Assembly: GCA_000827495.1 (NCBI GenBank)
Contig: KN817523.1
Location: 774,886-838,885 of the forward strand
Length of the DNA stretch: 64,000 nucleotides
Direction of reading: 5' to 3'
DNA from: Hypholoma sublateritium FD-334 SS-4
Taxonomy: Eukaryota > Basidiomycota > Agaricomycetes > Agaricales > Strophariaceae
In this document: piece after piece, positions 1 to 10,488 of the stretch
How the letters are laid out: each line of letters starts with the position of its first letter
Numbering within the stretch: position 1 is the stretch's first letter
Notes under the pieces: model-generated
Databases searched by the model: none
What the model saw: only the letters and a program-made list of their open reading frames with translations
What the model was told of the DNA's origin: nothing
Position numbers and translations under genes: made by a program

Positions 1-772
1 TGAAGTAATCTCAGTATTAAACATTATATCATGTGGTCTTCTACTGACGGGAAACGTGCATGTGGATTGGTGATTTCTTCTGGTAAAAATAGACTGTGGC
101 TTGAGATGGCATCGTTGGGGTTATAATATGGCTCAGTAAACTGTCCTGGAACTCCCAGGCGGGGGAAGGAAGTGAATGTAAGAGGAACTTCATTGGACTT
201 TAGATGCTTTCGTGCGAGATTTCGCCTAGATTACCAAAACCGATGAAAAATTATCCGATAAGAATCGCATGAAGCATACCGGTAACGCATATTACTTTCA
301 ACGGACAAGAGGTCGGTAATTGAGCCGGTATACGGGGCACCGGGAGTGGATTCCAACATGTATCGTCCATACTCCGGGTGAAAATTTGGCACAGATATAC
401 TGGGGTGTTGATTAGGATAAGATTAAGCCAAGTAATGTAGTACATGCTCATCTGGAGTTTCTGCAGAGATGTCGTCCACAATAGTACTGAGTTTTGCAAG
501 GATCTCAGTCTGTCTTAGGGACAGCTTAGCGTTTTTCTCGTCGTCATCGAAAGAGATGACCATGTATTCAACCTATCATGAACGTCACATATAAGGCGAC
601 CAAGCATAAAAATGAAGCTGACCTCGTCTCCCCATAGTAGTTCATCGCCTTGTCGATCTTTCAGTCGATCCCAGATATGTAGAAATTGCGTAATTCCATG
701 ATCTCTGACATGATCGGCATGCTTTTTTGCTTCGTCCCAAGCCAGTGGTGTTCCGAGGTATAAGAGACCCAT
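1..772 (-). CDS. GSH1: Glutamate-cysteine ligase catalytic subunit, 5' half (truncated by window edge)
   Basis: This enzyme catalyses the first, rate-limiting, ATP-dependent step of glutathione synthesis, joining glutamate to cysteine in the cytosol. The start is the ATG at 772, opening MGLLYLGTPLAW, the family N-terminus. Exons read on the minus strand are 772-623, 572-448, 399-280 and 225-49; the next intron runs off the left edge. Visible family blocks are KKHADHVRDHGITQFLHIW, LLWGDEVEYMVI, HPEYGRYMLESTPGAPY, SFPRLGVPGQFTEP and LFLPEEITNPHARFP. Codon phases join correctly across every exon (150+125+120 nt). The second intron must begin with GC rather than GT to keep the frame. Only the N-terminal part is in view, so the catalytic core cannot be judged. 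Identification is secure. Confidence 0.93.
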
Positions 773-1372
773 CTTTCAGTCCAGGACTCAAAGGAGGTAG
801 TAGATCTTGATAAGATGGAGACCTTATGAGAGTATGGGGTCGGACCAGGGAACAGGGGGTGTGGTGGGGGAGTAGGGATAGGAGAAACTGCGAAACCACT
901 AGTCTTTGTAAGAGAGCGTCAGATTGGGAACTGCTTACTTGCTGCTTACAGAACAACTTATTGTACAGCGCCGATACGATACGGGATAGGCGGATCGATT
1001 CAACTGGTCCGGCCCGAAAACAATTATTTTCCAGGAATCTGTAAAATACGGGTCTCCTAGCCGGTTCAAGTCTGACCGACAAGTAACTGTGGCGGGCAAA
1101 GGAATAACGAACAGAAGGTGGAAGGGCTTGTGACCGGACAACATTGATTTGTTCCAAAAGCATTCTGTGAACCGTTTCCATAAATTGGTTTTGAGCATAC
1201 TAATGACAGGGCCATCATTGACTAATTTGCCACTGAAATCACGACATTTGGATCTCGGTCCGCATATGAACTACACAGTAAGTATTTGCCTTCTCATTGC
1301 CTTCTCATACAATTTCAGTGCATATGTGCGAATGACATCGAGTCTCCAGAACCTACTCTCAGCAGTAGACTT
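773..1372 (-). promoter_or_regulatory. Spacer: GSH1 upstream region and ATG6 3' flank
   Basis: About 600 bp separate the ATG6 stop from the GSH1 start, with both genes on the minus strand, so this holds the ATG6 terminator and the GSH1 promoter and leader. A TGACTAA heptamer lies at 1219-1225. On the gene's sense strand it reads TTAGTCA, the shape of a fungal AP-1/Yap1 element. No convincing coding frame is seen. Confidence 0.5.
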
Positions 1373-3114
1373 TTAGCCATTTGTCCCATTGGTAGCCCAC
1401 TTAAGACATATTTTAAGCGCCAAAAGAACATGCCGAAGGGAACGAGTCCATGCTTCTTCTTGATTGAATTGAAGTTTAACGGACACATCGCCAATTTTGT
1501 CCTTCGAAATTCTAGTCGTGCGGTTAGTTGAGCAGGTACTGCAACAGAATATCTCGACGAACTGATGGGGGAAATCGACGCTGGCGTCTTGCAACTTGAT
1601 ATAATCCATCATGTGTTTTAGACAATCCAGAAATGCCACCATGGCGATGTCGAAGCGGCGATTATGCAGCAAGCGCCCGAAATGCAAGTCGCCAGACCCA
1701 TACAATTCGTAGTTGGCTTTGTCCCCACTAGTCTTTTCGATTCTAGAGAATGACCCCATAGGAATCAAACGGTAACTGAAGGTACGTAAGTTATTTGCCA
1801 AGAGATCGAAGAAGAATAACGCACTGTTCAAATGTATAATCAAGTTTCCTGGCAATCGTGTACAGTAGCAAAAGGGTTTGTCCCCAGGCTGCGTTGATTT
1901 CGGCCCATTCGACCTCAACGAATTTCACAATGTAAGATGTAGCTGATAACTCCCCATGATGGACTTACAGGTACTCCAGGTACTCGTCCTAGGCGAAGAC
2001 CGTTTATAGTGCCAAACACGCCATCATGGCCGATGCAAAACGCGTCGTTGTAGACGTTTGTTCTTTCCAATTTCTCTAACGTATCGAGTCCGGAAGCATA
2101 TGCAGATCGAAGTGTGGCTAACTGAGATGATTGTTGTTCTGCTTTCAGGATGTGGTCGTTGCACGATTTCCAGAAACTAACCAGGGCTCAGTTGAAGAGA
2201 GATGCAGCAGTGGTGGGTACTTACTCAGACTCCTCTTGTTCCAAGGCACTTTCGCTGAGTTCTAATTGCCGCAGCTCGAAGTCTAATTGCGCTCGCTCCC
2301 TTTCCGCATCCTTCAGCTGTTCAATCGCTAGGGCTTCTTCTTGCTTTAGCTTCTCAATCTTTTTCTCGGCCTCTTCCTTTGAGATTCCCTGAGATTCTCG
2401 TTCTCTCTCCTTCCGTACTTCTTTCTCAAACGCGATATACCCATCTCTCTCCTTCTTAGTTTCATCTAGTTGACGTTGCAGGTTAGTCAAAAGCACTTGG
2501 GTACATTCTGCGCATAGAGGATGATCAATATCTGTGCGCGTAGAGAGAAGGTTGAAGAGCCGTGAAGTAGAACGAAGATGATGAGACAAAGGTGAAGGGT
2601 TGGCGTGGTCTTCCTCAACTGTCCTGGCATTTGGCCGCTCCGTGATCTTGTCCTGGACTTGATTGTTATGATTCTTTGTCGAGCCTTTCTTAGCTCGGTA
2701 TGGAGTTGGTGTAGGCGGTGGTATGCTTCTGATTACACTGTCTTGCAAAAGCACAAATGATTCGGTTGGTAGCTGGGCCCCTCTCTGTGCTTGTTTACCC
2801 TGCGCACGCGGAGAAAGGGTCGAGCTGGTAGCTTTGTTGGACGCGGATGCTGCATTTGATCGCTGCCAGGCCGCCTTGGAGGTAGATGTCCCTTCAGTTG
2901 GAGGTCTGCTAGGAGACTGTGGCCCGATAATAGAATTGGACGATGAATGTGACGGCAAAGTGGCCAAAATCATATCATATGCAGACGGAGCGAGGTCGGC
3001 GAGAGATGCATCTATCTAACCAGGATTTATCAAAGCCAAACGACAGTGAAGGGCTGAATGATTATGTACCTGAAGGGGTTCCTTACATTGCTGGCATACG
3101 GGCGCGAAATTCAT
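1373..3114 (-). CDS. ATG6: Beclin-1 family autophagy protein Atg6/Vps30
   Basis: Atg6 is the Beclin subunit of the class III PI3-kinase (Vps34-Vps15-Atg6) complexes that nucleate autophagosomes and support vacuolar protein sorting. Six exons fit exactly: 3114-3070, 3015-2225, 2176-1969, 1913-1825, 1775-1563 and 1511-1373, totalling 1485 nt (494 aa plus stop). The protein opens MNFAPVCQQCKEPL with an N-terminal CxxC. A loop carries ESFVLLQDSV. Residues of about 150-270 form a Glu/Lys-rich coiled coil after HPLCAECTQVLL. The evolutionarily conserved domain follows, with GHDGVFGTINGLRLGR, VEWAEINAAWGQTLLLLYT, YRLIPMGSFSRI, FDIAMVAFLDCL and KLQFNQEEAWTRSLRHVLL. All introns are about 45-60 nt. Length and motif order match the family, and nothing is missing. 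Confidence 0.96.
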
Positions 3115-4006
3115 AGCGTGTGGAAGGATGTAATCGATCTCCTGAATGCTTTGAAGTTTGGAAGACCAGTGGATGCAGAGGAAATGGATGCCTGACCAGG
3201 GACCAACTGCGGAGTACAGTTAGGAATTTGTTGGGATACGTCGCACGATATAAGCACTAGTAAGAGAGGCAATGGCGCCGTACTTATTGAAAGTCACGGT
3301 GTGCGCTGTGAATAATGTTCAATTTGAGAAGGACGCTTTGTCACATGGTAATTTATGAGTCTCGGCGCTGCACGTTTGTTCTAACCTCTGACTGTGTCCT
3401 GACCGCCCGGCGCCATCTCAACGAGCAGAGCAATTGTAGGTTCCACAAACTCAATATTTGGCAAATACTTGGCGACCACAAAGTATGGTTCATTTATTTG
3501 GAAATGACTCCTCAAGTTGCAAGCGAGGCACTTGCATCTACGTGGAGGCGGCAGTCTGGAGGTGCTTACATTTGACTTACACCAAGGACTCGGATGGTAA
3601 TCTGCAGCCTTGCAGCCTACCCTAGCCTAAGCTTACCATGGATACCGCAAACCAACCTCAGATCTCAGATCTATTTAGGTGGTATGGGATACACGACTTA
3701 CCTGTACTGCTCTAGAAAGTATGCCAGCAGCCACCATGCCACTCTACACCACGATCAAGCAACTGTATCAAGATTCAACATGCGTTGTGCAGTTGTCTCT
3801 TCTATGTAAAAATGAAGTAAAGCTCGTGGCCCAGCCACCTACTGACCACCGACACACCTATACTACGTACTCATAGCTTCAACTGCCGATTTAGCATCTT
3901 ACGTATCTGACTTCTCTGGCTCGAATTCCGCGTCTCTACTTGCGTGAGTTTCATTTATTCCTTTGCACAAGCAGTCTTCAACCGTTTCTTCATAGATGCC
4001 GCAAAG
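3115..4006. promoter_or_regulatory. Divergent intergenic region between ATG6 and the caspase-like gene
   Basis: This 892-bp stretch lies between the ATG6 start (minus) and the caspase-like start (plus), so it should contain both promoters. A putative 5'-UTR intron, with GTGAGT at 3944 and TTCATAG just before 4001, would explain the open frame that continues upstream of the first ATG of the plus gene. No conserved coding frame is seen. Confidence 0.45.
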
Positions 4007-5950
4007 ATGCCGTCGACTCGCATATTCTCCCTTATTATAGGAATCGATAACTACAAATCTGGACACATATGGAATTTACATGCCTGTGTCGAAGATGCGA
4101 AGAGAATGAAGAAGTGGTTGCTTGAGCAATTCAGCGTTCCTAGCGACCAAATTTGCCTGTTGTTAGACAGTCGGGCCACCAAAAGCAATATCGAGAATGC
4201 ATTTATGGAACACCTTGTCAATAATTCCTCCATCGATCCCGGAGATGCGATACTCATATATTTTGCTGGACATGGTAGCTCTATGCTCGCCCCTTCGGAA
4301 TGGTATAATGCTGAGGTGAAAGCAGAGATGGTCGAGGTCCTTTGCCCATATGATCACGACACCAAAGCTGCCCAAGGACGAGTCGCCGGAATTTCTGACC
4401 GTTCTTTTCACGCCATGATACAAGATCTAGCCAATCGCAAAGGCAATAACATCACTGTTGTCCTTGACTGCTGCTTTTCGCCTTTCCAAACGCCAGCAAA
4501 TATATTGCAGCGCTCTACGACACGGTGGTCCAAAACCACCAGAGCCGAACCCGACGATCTATACCGAGGCCTTTGGCCCTCGGCTCGAGAGAAACCTCAA
4601 GAAGCTCCATTAGGGTTTTCCCAGTTAACGCCATCCCATATCGTTTTGCTAGCGGCCTCTCCAGGACAAAGGTGCATTGAGCACAAAGACGGTGGTCGAT
4701 TCACGACAAACTTTCTCCATACTATGTCTGGTCTTCCACTACATCGCACCTCTTACGTGCAATTGATTGAACATCTTCAACAATTGAATGAAGGGGCCCA
4801 CACGTGCATCTGTGCTGGCAAATACCGAGACAGGATCCTCTTCGACTGCGTCCCATTCCTCACCAACAGTCACTTCCTACCCGCCAGCCTCGATGAAAAG
4901 ACTGGATTGATCAAAATCATTATAGGTGCTGTCCACGGCATTGTAGAAGGAACCGAACTCTCCTTGCATCTCCACAACTACCACTACTCGCGGAATCCAT
5001 CAATAGCCACAGTTATTGTCTCCGATGTTCAAGCTTCATGGTGTTTTGCTCGTTACAAATCGCGGCCTGAAACTCTTCCAGCTCTCTTTTGGGCTCAACT
5101 GGCTAAATGGAACAACCGATGTCCTTTTCGAGTCCATCTCGAGTCATCGCTCATATCTTTTTTTCGGACGTGGAAACTTCGGAAAGCCCTTCCCACAAAT
5201 CCCAGCACTGGTCCTGCCAAAAATCGACTTCAAGTCCTCAGAGTGAAGCAGCAAGTTCTGGCCGACATTTCCTTATCGGTCGAGGGAAATCATGTTGCCG
5301 TAACTCAGCACACACTTCCCCAGCCGGACACTCGTACGGTTCACATCCACTCCAAGAACCCTATCGACGTGATTGACGATGCCGCACGTTTCAACATGCA
5401 TCTGTTGCGAAATAATATTGATAAACCTCTTCACAACCTCATTGATATGGAAATATGGCGCATAGACCGTCATTCATGGCTGAGAATTAGCGGCAACCAC
5501 TTGAAAAACGGAATGGCAATAATTCCGCAAGACGATAGCGCAGTATACCAAATCAATCTACGCAATAAATCCAATATCGATATTTGGCCATCGGTATTAT
5601 ACATGGATCCCAGTCAATACGAGATATCCACAGCATATTCCTCTGCCTCCTGCCAAGAGCCTCCCTTGCGTAGCCGGGGGTCGTTTAACATTGGTTCGGG
5701 GGAGCCTGGGTCGGAAGCGCTGACATTTCCTCTTGACGATCATTCTTCTATTGTTTTTATGAAGTTATTCTTCTCCTCCGTTCCTGTTTCAATGTCAATT
5801 CTAGAGCAATGCTCTTTCTCTCCTTCAAGAAACAACGGCCCGCGCTGCGTTTTCGATGTCCCTTCTTGCTTGAGATCCGATACGCCCAATGTTGTATGGG
5901 ATACGACGTTGGTTCCACTTGTGCTTGTCAGACAAGAATCTTGTTTATAA
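4007..5950 (+). CDS. Caspase-domain (C14, metacaspase-like) protein with long C-terminal extension
   Basis: This single uninterrupted reading frame encodes 647 aa from the ATG at 4007 (MPSTRIFSLIIGIDNYK). The frame extends 21 codons upstream but has no ATG there. Residues 1-160 form the caspase-like core: the first strand LIIGIDNY, the His loop LIYFAGHGSS (catalytic His) and the Cys loop NITVVLDCCFSP. The Cys loop corresponds to DSCHSG of metacaspases; the Cys is present and the following His is Phe. The remaining 450 or so residues carry no domain I recognise. Agaricomycetes encode many such single-exon caspase-fold proteins, usually without the Ca-binding and p10 features of true metacaspases. 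Proteolytic activity and substrate are unknown. A role in cell death or incompatibility is plausible by family only. Confidence 0.85.
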   Translation: MPSTRIFSLIIGIDNYKSGHIWNLHACVEDAKRMKKWLLEQFSVPSDQICLLLDSRATKSNIENAFMEHLVNNSSIDPGDAILIYFAGHGSSMLAPSEWYNAEVKAEMVEVLCPYDHDTKAAQGRVAGISDRSFHAMIQDLANRKGNNITVVLDCCFSPFQTPANILQRSTTRWSKTTRAEPDDLYRGLWPSAREKPQEAPLGFSQLTPSHIVLLAASPGQRCIEHKDGGRFTTNFLHTMSGLPLHRTSYVQLIEHLQQLNEGAHTCICAGKYRDRILFDCVPFLTNSHFLPASLDEKTGLIKIIIGAVHGIVEGTELSLHLHNYHYSRNPSIATVIVSDVQASWCFARYKSRPETLPALFWAQLAKWNNRCPFRVHLESSLISFFRTWKLRKALPTNPSTGPAKNRLQVLRVKQQVLADISLSVEGNHVAVTQHTLPQPDTRTVHIHSKNPIDVIDDAARFNMHLLRNNIDKPLHNLIDMEIWRIDRHSWLRISGNHLKNGMAIIPQDDSAVYQINLRNKSNIDIWPSVLYMDPSQYEISTAYSSASCQEPPLRSRGSFNIGSGEPGSEALTFPLDDHSSIVFMKLFFSSVPVSMSILEQCSFSPSRNNGPRCVFDVPSCLRSDTPNVVWDTTLVPLVLVRQESCL

Positions 5951-6579
5951 CGTCTGGTACTGAGTCTTGAGTCTTGACTCAGTAAGTAGTAGTACTTGAG
6001 ATTGGCTTGAGAACCGCTTGAATAGAATTTTGAGTGACAACGGTTATTTTATAAACATAAATTCCAAATTTACGTTATCAACACTACATACGCCTCAGCT
6101 TTAGAGCAAGCTGGCCGCAGGTCCATTGGCAGTCGGGAGTCGGGATCGGGGACTCGTTCCCGGAGTCCCCATTCCGGACTCAACACGCTTTGAGTCACAT
6201 CACGTGTATGTTGCGCGTTTATTACTTGCGTGACACGTTGATCCCGCCTCATTTGTACTACTTAAACTCGAAACTGGCTCGAAACCAACTCAAAACTCAC
6301 ACAAGATATAGATGCCTCCGAGCGATATATGATTTCCCTATAGCTCAACTTACTAGATAGCCGCCTACAAGATACAGATATCAGTGTCTACCACTAGCCA
6401 GCTTGAACAAGTGGAAGTTTGAACAAGTTGTGAACAAGCTGTGAACAACTTTGGAAGAATCTCTACTTAATTAACAACTTTGAAACCCGCTATTGGACTA
6501 CACCACCGTTTCCATTGCCTCAAATTTTCCAGAAAAGCTATACTGTGCTCGAAAGACTCAATACCGATTTCAGTTGTTG
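5951..6579. repeat. Repeat-rich spacer with inverted and tandem short repeats
   Basis: This gene-free interval is full of short repeated words. At 5960-6035 TTGAG recurs every 10 bases or so. Near 6270-6300 the related pattern CTCGAAAC recurs in roughly inverted sense. A 7-bp perfect inverted repeat (ggggact/agtcccc) sits at 6148-6154 and 6164-6170. At 6402-6450 GAACAA recurs four times with spacings of 16, 11 and 11 bp. It may be a relic of a small non-autonomous element. No transposase or target-site duplication was found. The right end probably also contains the promoter of the polymerase gene. Confidence 0.45.
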
Positions 6580-9400
6580 ATGATGGAGTCTAATTCTCCA
6601 AAAGACACGCTCGTCCGGTCACAAGAGACGGAAAGCTTGGTCAAGAGACTTGCTGGCCCATCTTCTGGTAAAGCTGGGTTCGTCCTGTCCTTGCATATTT
6701 ATTCGCTCTCAGAATCTCAAGTGACAGTTTAGGCTTGCAAAGGACCAGACAGAAATAAACCGTATTATATCAGACGCTTCCAAAGGATCCAAATTCTATG
6801 AAGTAGGCTCCACTTGGACAATATCCAAGCAATAGCTCAGCTCACCCCCTAGTAGAACGAGAAGAAGAAAGATAAAGAAGTGACGGTGCGCATCGAGAAA
6901 ATACTGAAGTATAAAGAGGAAGCGTTTAAGAACCTCGATGTTGGTATGTTCTGCATCACTCCCGATACCACGTTGCGTCTCTTGAACTTCTGTAGCGAAA
7001 GTTGAAGCTTCTATGGATCATTTAGTAAGAAAACATATACCTGACTATGCCATCTCGCTTATATGACTCGTTAGATAGAACAACTGGAAGAACAAAGAGA
7101 TCTCACACAACTTATTGTACACGTGGATATGGATGCATTCTTCGCGGTCAGTGAACTATCGTCGGCGATGAGGAATTTGACTAATTGTAGACACAGAACG
7201 TCGAGTTGTTGGACAATCCCTCTCTGGCCGGAAAAACTTTTGCCGTGGTGCGAAAACCTGCTTTGACTAGTTTAGGGTACTAATATTTTTCCTCCAGGTT
7301 GGGAAAGGTGTTTTGACAACTGCTTCATATGAGGCCAGAAAGTTTGGAGTACGTTCTGGGATGGCAGGTAGCGTTAAATTCCCCGTCTGCTACAACGTCA
7401 ATGGCGATGACATCTAGTCAGCCTTCATTGCGAAGAAATTGTGTCCTCATCTGATATTGGTGGAAAATCGGCATTGGAGATACTCTGAAATATCAGACCA
7501 GATCATGGGGATATTTCACAGATATGACCCCGACATGTGCCCTGCCGGCTGCGACGAAGGATATCTCAAGTATGTGGCATTCTATTTGATTTGTTAACAT
7601 ACTTACGAATTGTACGCCGCCAGTATCACAGCTTATTGTGAGGAACATGCAATGACAGCAGAAGAATGCGTGCGAGAAATACGAGAGACTGTCTTCCGCG
7701 AAACAAAGTTAACAGTGAGTGCCGGGATTGCACCTAATAAGGTACGACATTCTTCCGGTCGTTCCTCCACAACATCCCCCCCGCTGACGTCAAGTCCAAG
7801 ATGCTAGCAAAAGTATGTCATTAATCTTTACATACTTAATTCCATGTTTGAAACCTAGCTTTCTCAGATCTGTTCCGACAAAGTTCGCTCTAACATATCC
7901 TTTCTCACTTTATGCAAGCACTGATGTATAACTTCATTCAGAACAAACCCAATGGCCAATACCAACTCGATTTCGATGCAAAGGCCATCAAAGCGTTCAC
8001 ACATGACCTTCCAATCCGCAAAGTGCCTGGCATAGGTCGGGTGAGCGAGAGGCTATTAGAAGCAATCGGTATCAAGGCAAGTCCTTAAATCCAGGTGTCG
8101 CATGTAAAGGCATTGAATTGATTGTATACTTAGACCTGTGGAGATATCTACACCCAAAGAGCAGTAATCTCAATCATGGACAAACAATTCGGACTCGTAT
8201 ATCTGCTGCGAACCTATCTCGGGATATCTTCTAATACCGTCCAGGCACACACACGGGAAGAGAGGAAAAGCATTGGGGCTGAACGGTGGCTATGTGTGCA
8301 TCCCGTACTGCAGGGTCATGACTGACGCCGCCTACAGGACATTTTCCACGCTGCACAAACTCGATGATATTCTCGCCAAACTGGACGAAGTCGCAGCAGA
8401 ACTTGAAAAAGATATGCAGGAAGATGGTTGGGTGGGACGCACGATTACTTTAAAATACAAACTTGATACGTATCGAGGTATGCACAGCTGCGTCGCACGT
8501 TTTCAGAATTCAATCCTTATTAATCTGTCAGTGTTTACGCGTGCCAAATCCGTCGATCACTGGGTTTCAAAGAAGGAGGAACTCTACGCTGTACGTCAAA
8601 TGATTCATTCGTCGCACCTCACGAATATTAATATACTTTTAGATTGGCAAAGACCTGCTCCTCCCTGAATGTCCTTTGAGGCTCAGGCTGATCGGGTTGA
8701 GAGTAACAAAACTAAAGGATCTTAGGGATACCGGTCACTCTGGAATCAAGCGTGTAGGAATCTCGTCGCTCGGCTCAAACAACTGGCTGATCTTGGAACA
8801 CAGTTTTTCGAATCTGCAAAAGACAGCAGCCCAAGGAAGAGACAAAGGACGGAAGCTGAAGAACACGAAGAATTTATGGAAGAAAATATGCTAGGCTTCG
8901 ACGAGCATGATGAGATCGACGATATCGACTGCGGCGAAGATGGCGGTGACGAAGTTACCGATATAACTGATCTGCAGGAGCAAAATACCTGCCAGAAGCC
9001 TATATCGGGAGTTCGTCGACCCCCTAACTCAGCGGGTAATGCTGCAGCATCGTCAAGCAAGGTCCAAACACCGGTAAAACCCAGGAGAAATAGCGCAGCT
9101 GGTGATTTACATCTAGGTGTAAAACACGAACTCATGAAATCAGCAGTGGTCGAGCAGGCCGAAACGCACCAATGCCCTGTCTGTGGAAAAACATTGGAAA
9201 CCGATAACCAGGGACTCAATGCCCATGTTGACTTTTGCCTGAGCCGAGGAGCTATCCTAGAAGCACAGGTGGAGGCAAGCCATGCACCTGCTGCGCCAAA
9301 GAAATTTACTGGCTGGCCAAAGCCTGAGTCTGTCAAGAAAGACGAAGCGCAAAAGACAACGCGGAATCAGGGGAAACCGACATCAAAACGAGGGAAATGA
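6580..9400 (+). CDS. POLK: DNA polymerase kappa (DinB, Y-family) with C-terminal UBZ finger
   Basis: This is a translesion DNA polymerase that bypasses bulky minor-groove lesions and acts at stalled forks in the nucleus. Adjacent ATGs at 6580 and 6583 begin MMESNSPKDTLVRSQ. Many small exons join in frame. Motifs in order are KGSKFYENEKKKD, IVHVDMDAFFANVELLDNP (metal-binding Asp), VLTTASYEARKFGVRSGMA, CDEGYLNIT (metal-binding Asp-Glu), AGIAPNKMLAKICSDKNKP, IRKVPGIGRVSERLL (helix-hairpin-helix), TFSTLHKLDDI and RLRLIGLRVTKL (little finger). An acidic linker and a C2HC ubiquitin-binding zinc finger (HQCPVCGKTLE...HVDFCLSRG) follow, and the protein ends at 9400. The steric-gate residue after MDAF is Phe, as in bacterial DinB, where human kappa has Tyr. 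The intron at 8077-8133 has GC-AG ends. Identification is secure. Confidence 0.95.
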
Positions 9401-9513
9401 ATGTCGTGAGTTATGCTTACACTTAATACACTTTACATTAACATTTGTTCAGGTGCATAGATGACTTCAATTGTATTTCTAGTAATTATAATGGTTACTG
9501 CACATAAAGCGCT

Positions 9514-10312
9514 CTACTTTCCTCTATGGAGCTTGAAAGACCGTTGGACGCCCTTTCCTGCCTTTATGTCGTCCATGCATAACGCGTCTATTGCTCTTCC
9601 TTTAGTAGCCAACTCGATTACCTGTGACTCTAAGCTGCGCGGAACGCATACCACGCCGTCTTCATCCGCAACCATCCAATCGCCCGGATGGATGGTAACG
9701 GGTGGGAAGCTGTCTGCGCCGAGGCCCTGAGGCAATATCGTGACAGGTACATTGACAGCGGACGGCCTTGTAAAAGGCGATTGACCAAGTGTCGAGTGCC
9801 CACGAGAGAAGACTGGGAAACCAAGGGCACGGTGCTCGGCGAGGTCTCTGCAGCGACCAGATATGATTACGCCGGTCGCACCGCGCGCCTGGACTCCAGC
9901 AGTCATGAGCCCTCCCCAGACGGCATTTTTAGTCTCTGCCTTCCATCAAGTACAGTGTTAATCAGCGGACTTAGAACGGTCGAATAGGCAACAGCAACGA
10001 ACCAGGAGGTGCATCAATGACAACGACGGAGCCTGCAGGCGCCGTGTCGACAAAGTGCTCTGTGAGCTTGGGTGACGAGGTGTCTGAGCCGGGTACCATT
10101 TTGACTGTGTACGCTGGGCTGCATATCCTGAGATCGGAGCTGGTGGTCGGGGAGATCATATGAATGTCCGGGATGTAGCCGCCATGGGCCACTTTGAGCT
10201 TGATCAGAGCATCTGAGATTTCGCAGGTTGAGAAAGTGGAGAGGACAGAGGCGGTAGTGATTCCCGACATTTGGTTAACGAGTGGCCTGAGTCTGGCAAG
10301 CGTGCGGTTCAT
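9514..10312 (-). CDS. RraA-like / HMG-aldolase family protein
   Basis: This protein belongs to the RraA fold family, which includes bacterial RNase E inhibitor RraA and 4-hydroxy-4-methyl-2-oxoglutarate (HMG/CHA) aldolases. Fungi lack RNase E, so a metal-dependent aldolase or oxaloacetate decarboxylase activity is more likely. Two exons, 10312-10003 and 9935-9514, give 732 nt (243 aa plus stop). Family blocks are FSTCEISDALIKL near the N-terminus, VVVIDAPPETKNAVWGGLMT across the splice junction, and VIISGRCRDLAEHRALGFP with the Arg and Asp that line the active site. DWMVADEDGVVCVPR follows. The start at 10312 could instead be the Met at 10270. It is convergent with the polymerase gene (113 bp) and divergent from GYP1 (176 bp). 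Substrate unknown. Confidence 0.88.
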
Positions 10313-10488
10313 GAAGAAGGGTCAGTGTTACTGTCGGCGGCGGCTATGTACCTCGCGATGGTTAGGGATAGATAAGATAAGATAAAGATACCTCACGTGT
10401 AATGACTGCACAGAGGCGCCGCCGTGCCTCCTCCGCTTGATGCAGCGTCCAACGCCGCTTGTTGTTGGCAATTACGCACTTCCCTAAT
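10313..10488. promoter_or_regulatory. Short divergent promoter (RraA-like / GYP1)
   Basis: Only 176 bp separate the two divergent ATGs. The stretch has overlapping GATAAGATAAGATAAAGATA units at about 10369-10389 that resemble GATA-factor sites. The rest is a GC-mixed leader of the plus gene. Confidence 0.45.

Noticed and set aside
1050..1080. tRNA T-arm-like string ggttcaagtc
   Set aside because: The flanking bases do not form a T stem and no anticodon or acceptor arms are found nearby.
8746..9336. Minus-strand 196-codon frame over the last exon of polymerase kappa
   Set aside because: It is opposite to the UBZ-containing exon and shows no domain pattern of its own.
9514..10312. RNase E inhibitor role for the RraA-like gene
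   Set aside because: Fungi have no RNase E; residues fit the aldolase side of the family better.
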